The notes below the pieces were generated by a model. The model saw nothing but the letters and a program-made list of their open reading frames with translations. It was not told the DNA's origin and did not search any database. The position numbers and the translations under genes were made by a program. A stretch of DNA of 64,000 nucleotides from Sphingomonas sp. OV641 (GTDB taxonomy: Bacteria > Pseudomonadota > Alphaproteobacteria > Sphingomonadales > Sphingomonadaceae), in assembly GCF_900109205.1 (NCBI RefSeq), contig NZ_FNZB01000002.1, positions 372,001 through 436,000 of the forward strand, written 5' to 3'. Numbering within the stretch: the first letter of the stretch is position 1; each line of letters begins with the position of its first letter. This document shows, piece by piece, positions 29,247 through 38,530 of the stretch.

Positions 29247-30251
29247 TTACGCCGCTGGCTCGCAGGCGCGCATCGGCTCCTCCGCCACCATCGGCCGAAC
29301 GCCAAGCTTGGCGAACAACGTGGCATCGGCGCTGTCGCCGCGATTACCGGCGGTCAGCAGCTTGTCGCCGGTGAAGATCGAATTGGCCCCGGCCATGAAG
29401 CACAGCGCCTGGGTCGCCTCACCCATCGATTCACGACCGGCGGACAGGCGCACCATGCTGAGCGGCATGGTGATCCGCGCAACGGCAACGGTGCGGACGA
29501 ACTCGATATCGTCGATCTTGGCGAGCGGCGTATCGGCCAGCATGTCGCCCAGCACCGTGCCCTTCACCGGCACCAGCGCGTTGACCGGCACGCTTTCGGG
29601 ATGGCGCGGCATGGTGGCGAGCGCATGGACGAAGCCGACCCGATCCTCCCGCGTCTCCCCCATCCCCACGATCCCGCCGCAGCACACGTTGATGCCCGCT
29701 TCGCGTACATGCTCCAGCGTTTCCAACCGCTCGCCGAACGACCGGGTGGTGATCACCTCCCCATAGCGCTCCGGCGAGGTATCGATGTTGTGGTTGTAGT
29801 AATCGAGCCCGGCATCGGCGAGCCGCTGCGCCTGCGAGGGCGTCAGCATGCCCAGCGTCATGCACGTTTCCATGCCCATGGCGCGCACACCCTGGATCAT
29901 GGAAACGATCGCATCCATGTCGCGGTCCTTGGGATTGCGCCACGCCGCGCCCATGCAGAAACGCTGGCTGCCGGCGTCGCGCGCCTCCGCCGCCCGCTGC
30001 AGCACGGCGCGCACATCCATCAGCTTGGTCGCCTTCACCCCCGTTTCGGCATGAGCGGACTGCGAACAATAGCCGCAGTCCTCCGGGCAGCCGCCGGTCT
30101 TGATCGACAGCAACGTGCAGAGCTGCACCTCGCCCACCGCATGATGCGCGCGGTGCACGCCCTGCGCCCGCCACATCAGCTCGTCGAACGGCAGGTCGAA
30201 CAGCGCCGCGATCTCGTCGCGGGTCCAATCGTTGCGGGTCACCGCGTCCAC
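29247..30251 (-). CDS. bioB: biotin synthase
   Basis: A protein of 334 residues, a radical-SAM enzyme that inserts sulfur into dethiobiotin. The 4Fe-4S motif is [15 protein letters not shown], and the C-terminal half has [16 protein letters not shown] and the Arg-containing [15 protein letters not shown]. The GTG at 30251 has AAGGA six bases upstream; a second GTG at 30242 overlaps the stop of the preceding LprI-like gene. Lying between two carboxylase-related genes, it presumably supplies the cofactor of the adjacent enzyme. No other bio genes are present. Confidence 0.96.
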   Translation of the reverse strand: MDAVTRNDWTRDEIAALFDLPFDELMWRAQGVHRAHHAVGEVQLCTLLSIKTGGCPEDCGYCSQSAHAETGVKATKLMDVRAVLQRAAEARDAGSQRFCMGAAWRNPKDRDMDAIVSMIQGVRAMGMETCMTLGMLTPSQAQRLADAGLDYYNHNIDTSPERYGEVITTRSFGERLETLEHVREAGINVCCGGIVGMGETREDRVGFVHALATMPRHPESVPVNALVPVKGTVLGDMLADTPLAKIDDIEFVRTVAVARITMPLSMVRLSAGRESMGEATQALCFMAGANSIFTGDKLLTAGNRGDSADATLFAKLGVRPMVAEEPMRACEPAA

Positions 30252-30625
30252 ATCAGATCCTTCAATTGTTTGGTCCGCTCCCGGGTCAATCGCGTGAGGC
30301 ATTGCCCCCGCGCGAACCCTTGCAGTGAGCCGCCGGCATATTGGCCGCCCTCGATCACACACTGCCGATCACGGAACTGCAGCCATGCGCGCTGGCTGGC
30401 AAGAGTGGCCGCCGCGTAGCCGAAGCCGCCGCCCCGCGCGGCATTCTGCGCATCGCGATCCTTCATGCCGGCGTAGGTCTGTTTCCATTGCGCGTTCAGC
30501 GCGGCATCGGCGCGGCGCAGGTCATTGGCCGCCTGCGCATTCATTTGCGCCTGGGTCTGGGCGCCGGCAGGCTGGGCGGACGCGAGAACGGCCAGCAGAA
30601 GCGCCGTTGCAGAAACCTTGGTCAT
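30239..30625 (-). CDS. LprI-like (DUF1311) secreted protein
   Basis: A protein of 128 residues with a signal peptide ending PAGAQ. The mature part contains the lysozyme-inhibitor LprI pattern: [17 protein letters not shown], then [20 protein letters not shown], and a second Cys in [18 protein letters not shown], probably forming a disulfide. It is periplasmic and of uncertain role. Its end overlaps the bioB start region, an odd partner for a cofactor enzyme. Confidence 0.8.
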   Translation of the reverse strand: MTKVSATALLLAVLASAQPAGAQTQAQMNAQAANDLRRADAALNAQWKQTYAGMKDRDAQNAARGGGFGYAAATLASQRAWLQFRDRQCVIEGGQYAGGSLQGFARGQCLTRLTRERTKQLKDLMWTR

Positions 30626-30676
30626 CGTACCTCCATGATCCGTCCCGGCACCAACGCACCGGGACGGGATGGATGC

Positions 30677-31468
30677 TCAACGGCCCTTGAACGCCGGCTT
30701 GCGCTTCTCGAGAAAGCTCAGGCCGCCTTCGCGCGAATCCTCGGATCCGCCGGCCAGCCGCTGGCCCTCGGCTTCGGCGCGCAGCACCTGATCGAAGGTG
30801 CCGTCCAGCGCGACCTGGATGTTCTTGCGCATTGCCGACAGAGCAACGGTCGGCCCGGCAGCAAGGCGCGTGGCGAGCGCGAGCGCCTCGTCCATGAGCT
30901 TGTCGTCATCCACCGCCTTGTAGATCAGGCCCCATTGTTCGGCCTGCTCGGCGCCGATCCGCTCACCCAGCATCATCATCTGCGTGGCGCGCGCCTTGCC
31001 GATCGCCTTCGCGAGCAGCCAGGTGGAGCCGCCATCCGGCACCAGGCCGATGTTGACGAATGCCTGGAGGAAATAAGCGCTCTTGCCCGCGAACACGAAG
31101 TCGCCGGACAGGCCCATGGAGCAGCCGACGCCGGCCGCCGGACCGTTGACCGCCGTCACCACCGGCACCGGCAGGTTCATGATCTGCGACATGAGCGGAT
31201 TGTAGAAGTTCATCAGCGCGCGGTGGCTCGTATCGCCGCCTTTCACGCGCGTATCGCCGCCGCCGCGCGCCTGGAGATCGGCGCCCGAGCAGAATGCCCG
31301 GCCGGCACCCGTCAGCAGCACCGCGCGCGCGCCCTGCAGATCGTATAGCGCGACCGTCAGATCCTCGGCGAGCTGGATCGATGCTGCGTTCAGCCGCTCC
31401 GGCCGGTTCAGCGTGACGACCAGGACATCGCCCTTCTTCTCGGTCAGGATCGTTTCGTAATCAGCCAT
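30677..31468 (-). CDS. enoyl-CoA hydratase/isomerase family protein
   Basis: A protein of 263 residues with the crotonase fold. The oxyanion-hole segments are GAGRAFCSGADLQARGG and VNGPAAGVGCSMGLSGDFV. The second catalytic region reads NIGLVPDGGSTWLL, with Asp rather than Glu, as in PaaG-type isomerases. It would act on a CoA thioester in fatty or aromatic acid breakdown. Its start overlaps the end of the carboxyltransferase gene by eight bases. Confidence 0.9.
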   Translation of the reverse strand: MADYETILTEKKGDVLVVTLNRPERLNAASIQLAEDLTVALYDLQGARAVLLTGAGRAFCSGADLQARGGGDTRVKGGDTSHRALMNFYNPLMSQIMNLPVPVVTAVNGPAAGVGCSMGLSGDFVFAGKSAYFLQAFVNIGLVPDGGSTWLLAKAIGKARATQMMMLGERIGAEQAEQWGLIYKAVDDDKLMDEALALATRLAAGPTVALSAMRKNIQVALDGTFDQVLRAEAEGQRLAGGSEDSREGGLSFLEKRKPAFKGR

Positions 31469-32921
31469 TTCGGTTTCTCTCCCTCGTATGTCCCGCTCCG
31501 GTTGGAGAAGGCTTTGGCAGCATGCTGCCGAATTCCTGCGCAGGCGCTGCGTGGCGCAGCGCCGCGGCGATCGTCTGCCGGGTTGTGGCAGGACGGATCA
31601 CCGCATCGACGAACCCAGCCGTCACGGCGTGAGAGGGATCAGCGATAGCGGCGGCATAGTCACGCTTTTTCTGTTCATCGCCCGTTTCGAAGAGCAGCGC
31701 CGCCGCGGCATCGCCGGCCATGGCGGCGATCTCCGCGCCGGGCCAGGCATAGCAGATGGCCGACGCCCCGCGCTGCGGCGCGAAGATCGCCCAGGCAGCC
31801 CCGATCGCGCGCCGGGTGACAAGGGTGATCCGCGGAACGGTTGCACGCGCCAGCACCGCCAGCAGATCCGCCACATCCCGCACGATCCCGCGTGATTGCT
31901 CCGCCGCGCCGGGATGGACGCCGGTTGAATCGAGCAGGACCAGCATGGGAATGGCGAAGCGGTCGCAGAAGCGCGCGAAGCGCGTTGCCTTGCGCGCCGC
32001 CGCACAATCGATCACCCCGCCCAGCACCAGAGGCTGGCTGCCCAGAATACCGACGGTGCGCCCGTCGATCCGGGCAAGGGCACAGATCATGTTTGCGGCA
32101 TGATCGGGCTGAAGCTCGAAGATCGCGCGTTCATCGGCCAGCGCACGCGCGAGCTCACGCATGTCATAGGGCGCGGCGGGATCGAGCGGCACGAGCTGAT
32201 CGAGGCCGGGCTCCAGCCGATCCGACGTGTCAGCAGTGATCACCAATGGTGCGGGCTGATCGGCGGCGGTGGGAAGCAGGTCCAGCAGGTCGCGGGCGGC
32301 GAACAACAGCTCGATCTCGTCCGAAAACACGCCATCGGCCATGCCGTTGGCGGCGGCGTGAAGGGACGGCGCGCCGAGCGCGTCCACGCCCGCGATCTCT
32401 CCCAAAGCCTGTCGCAGCACCTGCGGCCCCGCCAGATACAAAGCGCTAGCGCGGTCGAGCATGAAGGTGAAATCGGCGAGACCGGGCGACAGGGCAGCGG
32501 TTCCGACGGTGGGACCGAACAGCAAGGATAGCTGCGGCACCCTGCCCTGCGCCCGCGCCTGGCCCTGCATCAGCATTGCCTGCGCGGTGAGGCACGCTAG
32601 CCCCTCAACAAGCGCCGCGCCGGGCGAATCGTGGATACCGACGATGGGCGCGCCAGTCGCCACCGCCTGATCGACGAGTTGTGCGATCGCTGTGGCCTGC
32701 GCCTGGGTCATGACGCCGGCCGCATCAGTCACATCCTGGCTGAACGCCATGACCGGTCGGCCGCGTACCAGGCCGCGCGCCGTGATCACGCCCTGGCCGG
32801 CGCCGCCGATCTCGCGACGTGTTTCGTGATCGAACAGGATGTCGAGCCGCTCGCGCGCAGTCAGGCAGCCGCGCGCATGTTGCGCTTCGCTCGCCTCCCG
32901 CTCTCCGACCGTCGCCGCCAT
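31461..32921 (-). CDS. divergent acyl-CoA carboxyltransferase subunit
   Basis: A protein of 486 residues with the two crotonase-like halves of PccB/MccB proteins; HARGCLTARERLDILFD near the N-terminus is typical. The key motifs are changed: the usual NDSGGARIQEG reads HDSPGAALVEG, and the usual RKAYGGAY reads RRAIGAAW. These glycine pairs form the oxyanion holes, so activity or substrate may differ. The ATG at 32921 has GGGAGA upstream. The biotin-carrying partner is probably the protein at 27226-29205. Confidence 0.82.
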   Translation of the reverse strand: MAATVGEREASEAQHARGCLTARERLDILFDHETRREIGGAGQGVITARGLVRGRPVMAFSQDVTDAAGVMTQAQATAIAQLVDQAVATGAPIVGIHDSPGAALVEGLACLTAQAMLMQGQARAQGRVPQLSLLFGPTVGTAALSPGLADFTFMLDRASALYLAGPQVLRQALGEIAGVDALGAPSLHAAANGMADGVFSDEIELLFAARDLLDLLPTAADQPAPLVITADTSDRLEPGLDQLVPLDPAAPYDMRELARALADERAIFELQPDHAANMICALARIDGRTVGILGSQPLVLGGVIDCAAARKATRFARFCDRFAIPMLVLLDSTGVHPGAAEQSRGIVRDVADLLAVLARATVPRITLVTRRAIGAAWAIFAPQRGASAICYAWPGAEIAAMAGDAAAALLFETGDEQKKRDYAAAIADPSHAVTAGFVDAVIRPATTRQTIAAALRHAAPAQEFGSMLPKPSPTGAGHTRERNRNG

Positions 32922-33032
32922 GGCATTCTCCCGCCCGCGCGGGCTTCCTGCGCCTGTGCGACGCGGGACGCAAATGCCAAAACGGTCAGGTGGCGGCAGG
33001 AACAGGGCAATGCGCGAGGCCCGCGCCACGGC

Positions 33033-33542
33033 TCACCAGCCCTGCACGGCTTCCGGATCGGACAGCGCGAGCAGTCGTCGCGCAGCGCGCCGGGCGAAGG
33101 CAAGCGTGCACTTCTTGCGCGCATGGGTGTTCATCGCTTCGGTCTTCGCCTCGCGGACGACCGCCGCATCATAGCGATCGGCGACGATCAGACCGGTACG
33201 CTCCGGTAGAAAGGCCTCGCCGGCGACGGGCGTGTGATCGAACCCTGCGGGCACGGCCCAGAAGAAGCGATCGCAATGCGGCAGATAATCCTGCCACTTG
33301 CTGTCGCCCAGCAGATCGGCGCGCGACACCTTGATCTCGATGATGGTGATCTGGCCGCGGGCATCGAGCGCCATCAGGTCGACGCGGCGGCCACCGTCGA
33401 GCGGCACTTCCGGCATGGCCACCAGCTCGTGCCGCAGCAGCAACCGGGTGACGCCGCGCGCGACATCGGCCGCGCACAACGGAGAAGAGGGATCATCAAC
33501 GCAGGAAGCGGGCGTGGTCAGCACGCCCGCTTCATAGAACAA
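33033..33542 (-). CDS. mmcB: MmcB family DNA repair protein
   Basis: About 169 residues. The segment RRVDLMALDARGQITIIEIK carries the Asp and Glu-x-Lys of a PD-(D/E)xK nuclease fold, followed by VSRADLLGDSKWQDYLPHCD and RTGLIVADRYDAAV. MmcB is an SOS-linked repair protein known from Caulobacter. The start is uncertain: TTG at 33542 gives the full reading and GTG at 33524 has a better purine stretch. It lies downstream of the cell-wall hydrolase gene on the same strand. Confidence 0.83.
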   Translation of the reverse strand: MFYEAGVLTTPASCVDDPSSPLCAADVARGVTRLLLRHELVAMPEVPLDGGRRVDLMALDARGQITIIEIKVSRADLLGDSKWQDYLPHCDRFFWAVPAGFDHTPVAGEAFLPERTGLIVADRYDAAVVREAKTEAMNTHARKKCTLAFARRAARRLLALSDPEAVQGW

Positions 33543-33603
33543 TTCAGGAACAATGCAAAGGTGGCGCAGCGGCCGATAAGAAGGCCGCCGTTCGCCGCTG
33601 GCC

Positions 33604-34221
33604 TTAGCGCCAGAAGATGTGGTTGCCGATCGAGGCGACCTTGGTCAGGCCCGAGGCGGGCGCACGACCGCGATTGAAGTAAAGCGCGCGATCCGCGTCG
33701 CTGTCCCAGGCGTCGGCAAGTGCCACCTTCGCCACCGCGACGGCGGTGCGATAGGAACGGCTGTCTTCGTTGATCGTCGGGATGCGGCCACCGCGAACGA
33801 AGCCGAACTGACCGCGCTGGGTCACGACTTCACAGATGTCCGACGGGAAGCGGCCCGACTTGGAACGGTTGATGATCACGTCTGCCACGGCCAGCTGGCC
33901 CGACAGCGGTTCACCCTTGGATTCATAGAAGATCGCGCCGGCGAGGCACTGAATGGCATCATCGTCGCCATCATGCGTCGACTGCGCGGCAACTGCCGCC
34001 GCCAGCGTCGGATATGCAACCGAATCGCCCTCGGCGAGTTCATCACCATCGAAGCCTGTCGGCTCGGAAATGGTTGCTGGCGTCGGCTCCGACACCAGTA
34101 CGGCAGGCTGAGGGAGCATTTGCTCGACCTCGGCAGCCAGTCCGGCCGTGCTCTGCGCACTCAGGCCGAAGAAAGAAATCGTCATGGCTACGGCAACCGC
34201 AGCCCGCGAGAGAAAAGCCAT
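33604..34221 (-). CDS. SleB-like cell wall hydrolase
   Basis: A protein of 205 residues with an N-terminal signal sequence, an Ala/Pro/Glu-rich linker and a C-terminal Hydrolase_2 domain. The domain begins CLAGAIFYESKGEPLSGQLA, with the presumed catalytic Glu in YESKGEP, and continues VADVIINRSKSGRFP, CEVVTQRGQFGF and GNHIFWR. It probably cleaves peptidoglycan in the periplasm. Preceding it is a 166-base gap that must hold its promoter. Confidence 0.85.
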   Translation of the reverse strand: MAFLSRAAVAVAMTISFFGLSAQSTAGLAAEVEQMLPQPAVLVSEPTPATISEPTGFDGDELAEGDSVAYPTLAAAVAAQSTHDGDDDAIQCLAGAIFYESKGEPLSGQLAVADVIINRSKSGRFPSDICEVVTQRGQFGFVRGGRIPTINEDSRSYRTAVAVAKVALADAWDSDADRALYFNRGRAPASGLTKVASIGNHIFWR

Positions 34222-34387
34222 CGTCCACTATCAAGGGCGGTGGGTACGCGGACACGATCCGGCGTTCGGAAAGAACAGCGATCGGCCGGGATCCCCCCCG
34301 ACTGCGTAACCGATGCGGATCGCACCCGCCGCGGCACAACGCGAAAATCAATAAAGCTCGATCGCCATACCCCAGCGATTGAGTCAA

Positions 34388-34714
34388 TTAAGGCAGGATG
34401 GTTTCAGCGGCGAACCGTTGGCCGTCCGCGATATCCAGAGCAACCACCCAGAGATCCGGATCATTCCTGCGGCGTCGCTGCCAATAGTCATCCAGCGATT
34501 CGCCGCTTTCGGGGCGGGGCCCGCTCCTCGCCAGCGAGTCACGACCGTCGAGCCCGATCGCACGTTCCAGGAAATGCTCTTCCCGCTCCAGCAGCAGCAG
34601 GATCGCGCCGGAATCGGCGTCCCCGCGGGCGCGCACAACGGCGATACCGCCAGCATCGTTCACCCGGCGCATCAGCGCCGATACGATAAGGTGAGAGGGG
34701 AGCCGTGGGCTCAA
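34388..34714 (-). CDS. DUF1491 family protein
   Basis: A protein of 108 residues. MSPRLPSHLIVSALMRRV is the typical start of DUF1491 proteins, and the rest includes GAILLLLEREEHFLERAI and a basic segment DDYWQRRRRNDPDLWVV. The start codon is TTG and overlaps the thioesterase stop (TTGA), so translation is coupled. Function unknown; small and cytoplasmic. Confidence 0.8.
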   Translation of the reverse strand: MSPRLPSHLIVSALMRRVNDAGGIAVVRARGDADSGAILLLLEREEHFLERAIGLDGRDSLARSGPRPESGESLDDYWQRRRRNDPDLWVVALDIADGQRFAAETILP

Positions 34715-35163
34715 GCGGGGCGATATCCGGGCAGGGAAGCCAGCGCGATCCGGCTGCGCATGAATGTGCCGGTCCCACGCGCCACCTCTTCCCCGTCGCG
34801 GGTGATCAGGCGGGCATCGCCGACGAACACCCGCCGCTGGCCGCTGATCCAGCGTCCTTCCGCGATCACCGGCCCCGCCGCCAACGGACGGGTGAGAACG
34901 AGATTGAACTGCGTGGTCAGCAGAAAGCGATCGGTGATGAGGCTGTTGCAGGCGTAAAAGGCCGCGTCGTCCAGCATCTTGAAATAGGACGTGCCGTGCG
35001 CTGCGCCGGCGGCATGGAAATGCGCCGGTACGATCTCGAAGCTGATGCGCGCGACGCCCGGCTCGGGGATCTCCAGCGTGGAGGCAAACAGCTGGTTGAT
35101 CGGCGCGGCGCCATAGAGCGATTCCAGCGCGCGGTGATGCGCTTCTGCGCCTTCAGGCCGCAT
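34711..35163 (-). CDS. PaaI family thioesterase (hotdog fold)
   Basis: A protein of 150 residues. The hotdog helix reads FHAAGAAHGTSYFKMLDDAAFYACNS, with the Gly-x-x-His-Gly and acidic residues of the PaaI type, followed by the strands FLLTTQFNLVLTRPL and VIAEGRWISGQRRVFVGDARL. It would hydrolyse an acyl-CoA. It overlaps ptsN upstream by 11 bases and DUF1491 downstream by four. Confidence 0.85.
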   Translation of the reverse strand: MRPEGAEAHHRALESLYGAAPINQLFASTLEIPEPGVARISFEIVPAHFHAAGAAHGTSYFKMLDDAAFYACNSLITDRFLLTTQFNLVLTRPLAAGPVIAEGRWISGQRRVFVGDARLITRDGEEVARGTGTFMRSRIALASLPGYRPA

Positions 35164-35632
35164 CGCGGGTGCTTCCCGGTTCGTCCGCCGTCAACAAGGC
35201 GTAGATGGCATCGCGGGAGCCGGCGCCGCGCAGCTTCGCCACGAACCCGCGATCACGCAGCCGATGGGATATGCGCGCCAGCGCTTTCAGATGATCGGCG
35301 CCCGCGCTGAACGGCGACAGGATGGCGACGATCAGGTCGACCGGCATGTCGTCCACGGCCTGGAACTCGACCGGCTGCACCAGGCGGGCGATCATCACCA
35401 CGATGCGCGGCAGATCACGAATGCGGGCATGGGGCAAAGCGACGCCGCCGCCGAAGCCGGTGGAGCCGAGCTTTTCGCGATCGGCCAGCGCGGTGGCGAC
35501 TTCGCCAGCGTTCAGATCCAGCGTCTGGGCGGCCAGCGCGCCCAGCTGCTGGAACAGCATCTTCTTGTTGCTTGCCGTTACCCCGACCACGATCAGGTCG
35601 GGGTGGAGCAGATCACTCAAATCACTGGCCAT
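35153..35632 (-). CDS. ptsN: PTS IIA-like nitrogen regulatory protein
   Basis: A protein of 159 residues. The EIIA domain has its phosphorylated His in GGVALPHARIRDL, preceded by REKLGSTGFG. EIIA-Ntr relays phosphate from PtsP/PtsO and regulates potassium uptake, nitrogen responses and other functions. It lies 13 bases downstream of hpf, the common hpf-ptsN pairing, although rpoN is not at this site. Confidence 0.94.
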   Translation of the reverse strand: MASDLSDLLHPDLIVVGVTASNKKMLFQQLGALAAQTLDLNAGEVATALADREKLGSTGFGGGVALPHARIRDLPRIVVMIARLVQPVEFQAVDDMPVDLIVAILSPFSAGADHLKALARISHRLRDRGFVAKLRGAGSRDAIYALLTADEPGSTRDAA

Positions 35633-35645
35633 GACGTTCCGGCGT

Positions 35646-36242
35646 TCACCCCGCGCGCTGCGGTTCGACCCAGCCGATCGTCCCGTCGCCGCGGCGATAG
35701 ACCATGTTGTACGCCCCCGTCCCGCTATTCTTGAACAGCAAGGCCGCCGTGTTGCGCAGATCCAGCATCATCACCGCATCCGAGACGGTCGCATCCGGTA
35801 TGTCGACGCGCGTTTCGGCGATGATCAGCGGCGCATCAACGGCTTCATCGTCCTCGCCGATCCGTTCGGCGAACAGCGTGTATCCGGCGTTGTCGAAATT
35901 GTCATAGGCCGCGCTTTCCGCCAGCGCCTGCACCTCGCCGGCGTTGCGGTCCTTCAGCCGGCGCATGTAGCGGCGCAGCTGCTTTTCAATCTTCTCGGCC
36001 GCTCCATCAAAGGCGAGATGCGCGTCATGCGCCTCGTGCCGGCCTTTCAGCACCAATCCCTGCATCACATGAACCACGATGTCGCAGCCAAAACCGGCAT
36101 CGTGCGGCCCCTTGCCGAAGGTCACCTGAGCGGAGATCGCGCGGCTGAAATACTTGTCGGCAATGCCTTGCAGCCGGCTGTCGACATGATCCTTCAGCGC
36201 GTCGCCCGTTTCGACCTGGTGACCAGAGATGCGGATATCCAT
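35646..36242 (-). CDS. hpf: ribosome hibernation promoting factor, long form
   Basis: A protein of 198 residues. The N-terminal S30AE domain (MDIRISGHQVETGDALKDHV, then EKQLRRYMRRLKDR) binds the 30S decoding region. A linker leads to the C-terminal dimerisation domain (RVDIPDATVSDAVMMLDLRN, YNMVYRRGDGTIGWVEP) that defines the long form making 100S ribosomes. The ATG at 36242 has GGAG upstream. Confidence 0.94.
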   Translation of the reverse strand: MDIRISGHQVETGDALKDHVDSRLQGIADKYFSRAISAQVTFGKGPHDAGFGCDIVVHVMQGLVLKGRHEAHDAHLAFDGAAEKIEKQLRRYMRRLKDRNAGEVQALAESAAYDNFDNAGYTLFAERIGEDDEAVDAPLIIAETRVDIPDATVSDAVMMLDLRNTAALLFKNSGTGAYNMVYRRGDGTIGWVEPQRAG

Positions 36243-36293
36243 CGACCTATTCTCCATTGGCTGGTCCGGCTTCATTCGCCGGAGCGTTGGGCG

Positions 36294-36980
36294 TCAACCG
36301 GACGCCTCGGCCCCCCACAGTGGATTCTTCACTCTCGTCATGAACGCGGCGTGCGCACTAAGTTCCTCGTCATTGGGTGCGAAATGGCGTGGCGGACGGG
36401 CAACGCGCGGCGCCGCCACCTCCACCGTCACCTCTTCCACCACAATATCGCTGACGAGAGACAGGCCGATCTGGCGGCCGCCCATCAGCTCCACATAGAC
36501 TTGCGCCAGCAATTGCGCGTCGAGCAACGCGCCGTGCAGCACCCGGTGCGACCGATCGATCCCGTAGCGCGAGCACAGCGCGTCCAGCGTCAGCTTCGCG
36601 CCGGGATGCCGCTGCTTGGCGATCGCCAGCGTGTCGACCATCCGGCTCATGCAAATGATGTCGCGCCCGCAGCGGCCAAGCTCCCCATTCAAGAAGCCAA
36701 AGTCGAAGGAGGCATTGTGCGCGATGAGCGGCGCATCACCGATGAAAGCGACCAGTTCTTCCGCTACCGCGTGGAACAAGGGCTTATCGGCGAGGAACGC
36801 GTCCGACAGGCCATGGATCGCGAAAGCGCCCGGCGGCATCGTCCGTTCCGGATGGAAATAGGCGTGAAACGTCCGCCCCGTCTCCACCCGGTTCACCAGC
36901 TCGACACAGCCGATCTCAACCATGCGGTCGTCGCCGAAGGTGAAGCCGGTGGTCTCGGTATCGAAAACGATCTCGCGCAT
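36294..36980 (-). CDS. dnaQ: DNA polymerase III epsilon subunit (3'-5' exonuclease)
   Basis: A protein of 228 residues. Exo I is IVFDTETTGF, Exo II is LIAHNASFDFGFLN, and Exo III is HRVLHGALLDAQLLAQVY; together they form the DEDDh active site for proofreading. The C-terminal tail should bind the polymerase alpha subunit. The ATG at 36980 begins at the family N-terminus; the Shine-Dalgarno is poor. It lies 8 bases downstream of coaE in a conserved origin-proximal cluster. Confidence 0.95.
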   Translation of the reverse strand: MREIVFDTETTGFTFGDDRMVEIGCVELVNRVETGRTFHAYFHPERTMPPGAFAIHGLSDAFLADKPLFHAVAEELVAFIGDAPLIAHNASFDFGFLNGELGRCGRDIICMSRMVDTLAIAKQRHPGAKLTLDALCSRYGIDRSHRVLHGALLDAQLLAQVYVELMGGRQIGLSLVSDIVVEEVTVEVAAPRVARPPRHFAPNDEELSAHAAFMTRVKNPLWGAEASG

Positions 36981-36988
36981 TCGGGGGA

Positions 36989-37582
36989 TTATCGGCTTTC
37001 CCCGGGCACGAGGCAAGCGATCACCCGGCGGACATGGGCGCGGGTTTCCTCCAGCGTCACATCGGTCGGAACCACGAAATCCGCCTGCGCGCGTTTCTGC
37101 GCGTCCGGCACTTGGCGAGCGATGATGGCGTCGAACTTGCCCTCGCTCATGCCCGGCCGCTGAAGCGTGCGGGCGCGCTGCACATCGGGCGCGGCGGAAA
37201 CGACAACAACCTTGTCCATGGCGCGCTGGCCACCGGTTTCAAACAACAACGGCACATCGAATAGGACGACCGGGGCGGCGGCATGTTCCGCGAGAAAGGC
37301 GGCCCGTTCCTCTCCCACGGCCGGGTGAACGATCGCTTCCAGCGCTTTCATCGCCACGTCGTCGCCCAACACAGCCTCGGCTAGCGCGGTGCGGTTCACG
37401 CCGCCCTCTCCGGTGGTACCCGGAAAGCGCGCCTCGATCGCGGCAACCACACGGCCGGCCGGGCCCTGCAGCTTGTGCACCTCGGCGTCCGCATCAAAGA
37501 CGGGGATGCCTTCCTCGGCGAACATTTTGGCGACGGTCGACTTGCCCATGCCGATCGAGCCGGTGAGCCCCACTTTGATCAT
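36989..37582 (-). CDS. coaE: dephospho-CoA kinase
   Basis: A protein of 197 residues performing the last step of coenzyme A synthesis. The P-loop is GLTGSIGMGKST, followed by IPVFDADAEVHKL and the lid region with VVLFDVPLLFETGGQ. It is part of the maf-aroE-coaE-dnaQ cluster; a 75-base gap separates it from aroE. Confidence 0.95.
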   Translation of the reverse strand: MIKVGLTGSIGMGKSTVAKMFAEEGIPVFDADAEVHKLQGPAGRVVAAIEARFPGTTGEGGVNRTALAEAVLGDDVAMKALEAIVHPAVGEERAAFLAEHAAAPVVLFDVPLLFETGGQRAMDKVVVVSAAPDVQRARTLQRPGMSEGKFDAIIARQVPDAQKRAQADFVVPTDVTLEETRAHVRRVIACLVPGESR

Positions 37583-37657
37583 TGCCCCTCCCTTGTTTTT
37601 CCCCGGTCGCTAAGTTTCCCCGCCGCCATGCTTCTCGGTCGCGGCCGGGACGACCGT

Positions 37658-38530
37658 TCAAGCGATCAGCAGTTCCCGCAAGTCGCCGTCATGTTCACGC
37701 GGCGCCGGCTGGCCGAAGAACAGCTCGAACGCAGCAGCGGCCTGCCCCACCAGCATCTCCAGGCCGTCGATCGTTTCCAGCCCGCGCGCCTCCGCCGCAT
37801 CGAGCAGCGGCGTGTGCAGCGGCGCATAGACGATGTCATACACCATTGCCCCCGGCGGCAGCGGCAACAGATCGAGCTCGAGCGGCGGTTGCCCCGCCAT
37901 GCCGAGCGCGCTGGTGTTTACCAGCAGCTTCGCCTCGGGAAGCCGCGCATTCAGCGGCAGCGCCTCGCCCTTCAGTCCGAACCGGCTCAGCAGCGCGGCG
38001 CCCTTCAGCGGCGAACGGTTGAGGATCGTGACCTTGCCGACATTCATGCGCGACAAGGCGAACAGCACCGCGCGCGCCGCGCCGCCGGCGCCGACGATGG
38101 CGACGGGCGCCCCGTCCAGGTCGAGATCGGCGATCGGGCCATAGAATCCGGCGGCATCGGTGTTGGTGCCGAAGAGGCCGCCTTCCTCGCGGCGGACTAC
38201 CGTATTCATCGCCCCGATACTGTCGCGCACGCCGCCGGGATCCTCGACAAGATCGAGCATCGCCACCTTGTGCGGGATGGTGACGTTGCACCCGCGCCAA
38301 TGCGGATCGGTACGGCGCTGTTCGATGAACGCGGGCAGATCCTCCGGCGCGACATGCGTGGCGCGGTAATCGGCGGCAATTCCAAGCTTTTCGAGCCAGA
38401 AGCCATGGATCAGCGGCGATTTCGAATGGCTGATCGGATCGCCGATCACCTCAGCATAGGGGCGGCCGGCTGCGGAGCCCGCGAAGGATGGTTGAGAAGC
38501 GTGTGACACCGGTGCCTCGTTTATCGTCAT
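37658..38530 (-). CDS. aroE: shikimate dehydrogenase
   Basis: A protein of 290 residues that reduces 3-dehydroshikimate with NADPH. The substrate motifs are GDPISHSKSPLIH and NVTIPHKVAMLDL, and the nucleotide-binding loop is VAIVGAGGAARAVLFAL. The C-terminus has the Gln of GLEMLVGQAAAAFELF. An N-terminal extension of about 28 residues precedes the catalytic fold. The ATG at 38530 overlaps the maf stop by four bases. Confidence 0.95.
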   Translation of the reverse strand: MTINEAPVSHASQPSFAGSAAGRPYAEVIGDPISHSKSPLIHGFWLEKLGIAADYRATHVAPEDLPAFIEQRRTDPHWRGCNVTIPHKVAMLDLVEDPGGVRDSIGAMNTVVRREEGGLFGTNTDAAGFYGPIADLDLDGAPVAIVGAGGAARAVLFALSRMNVGKVTILNRSPLKGAALLSRFGLKGEALPLNARLPEAKLLVNTSALGMAGQPPLELDLLPLPPGAMVYDIVYAPLHTPLLDAAEARGLETIDGLEMLVGQAAAAFELFFGQPAPREHDGDLRELLIA

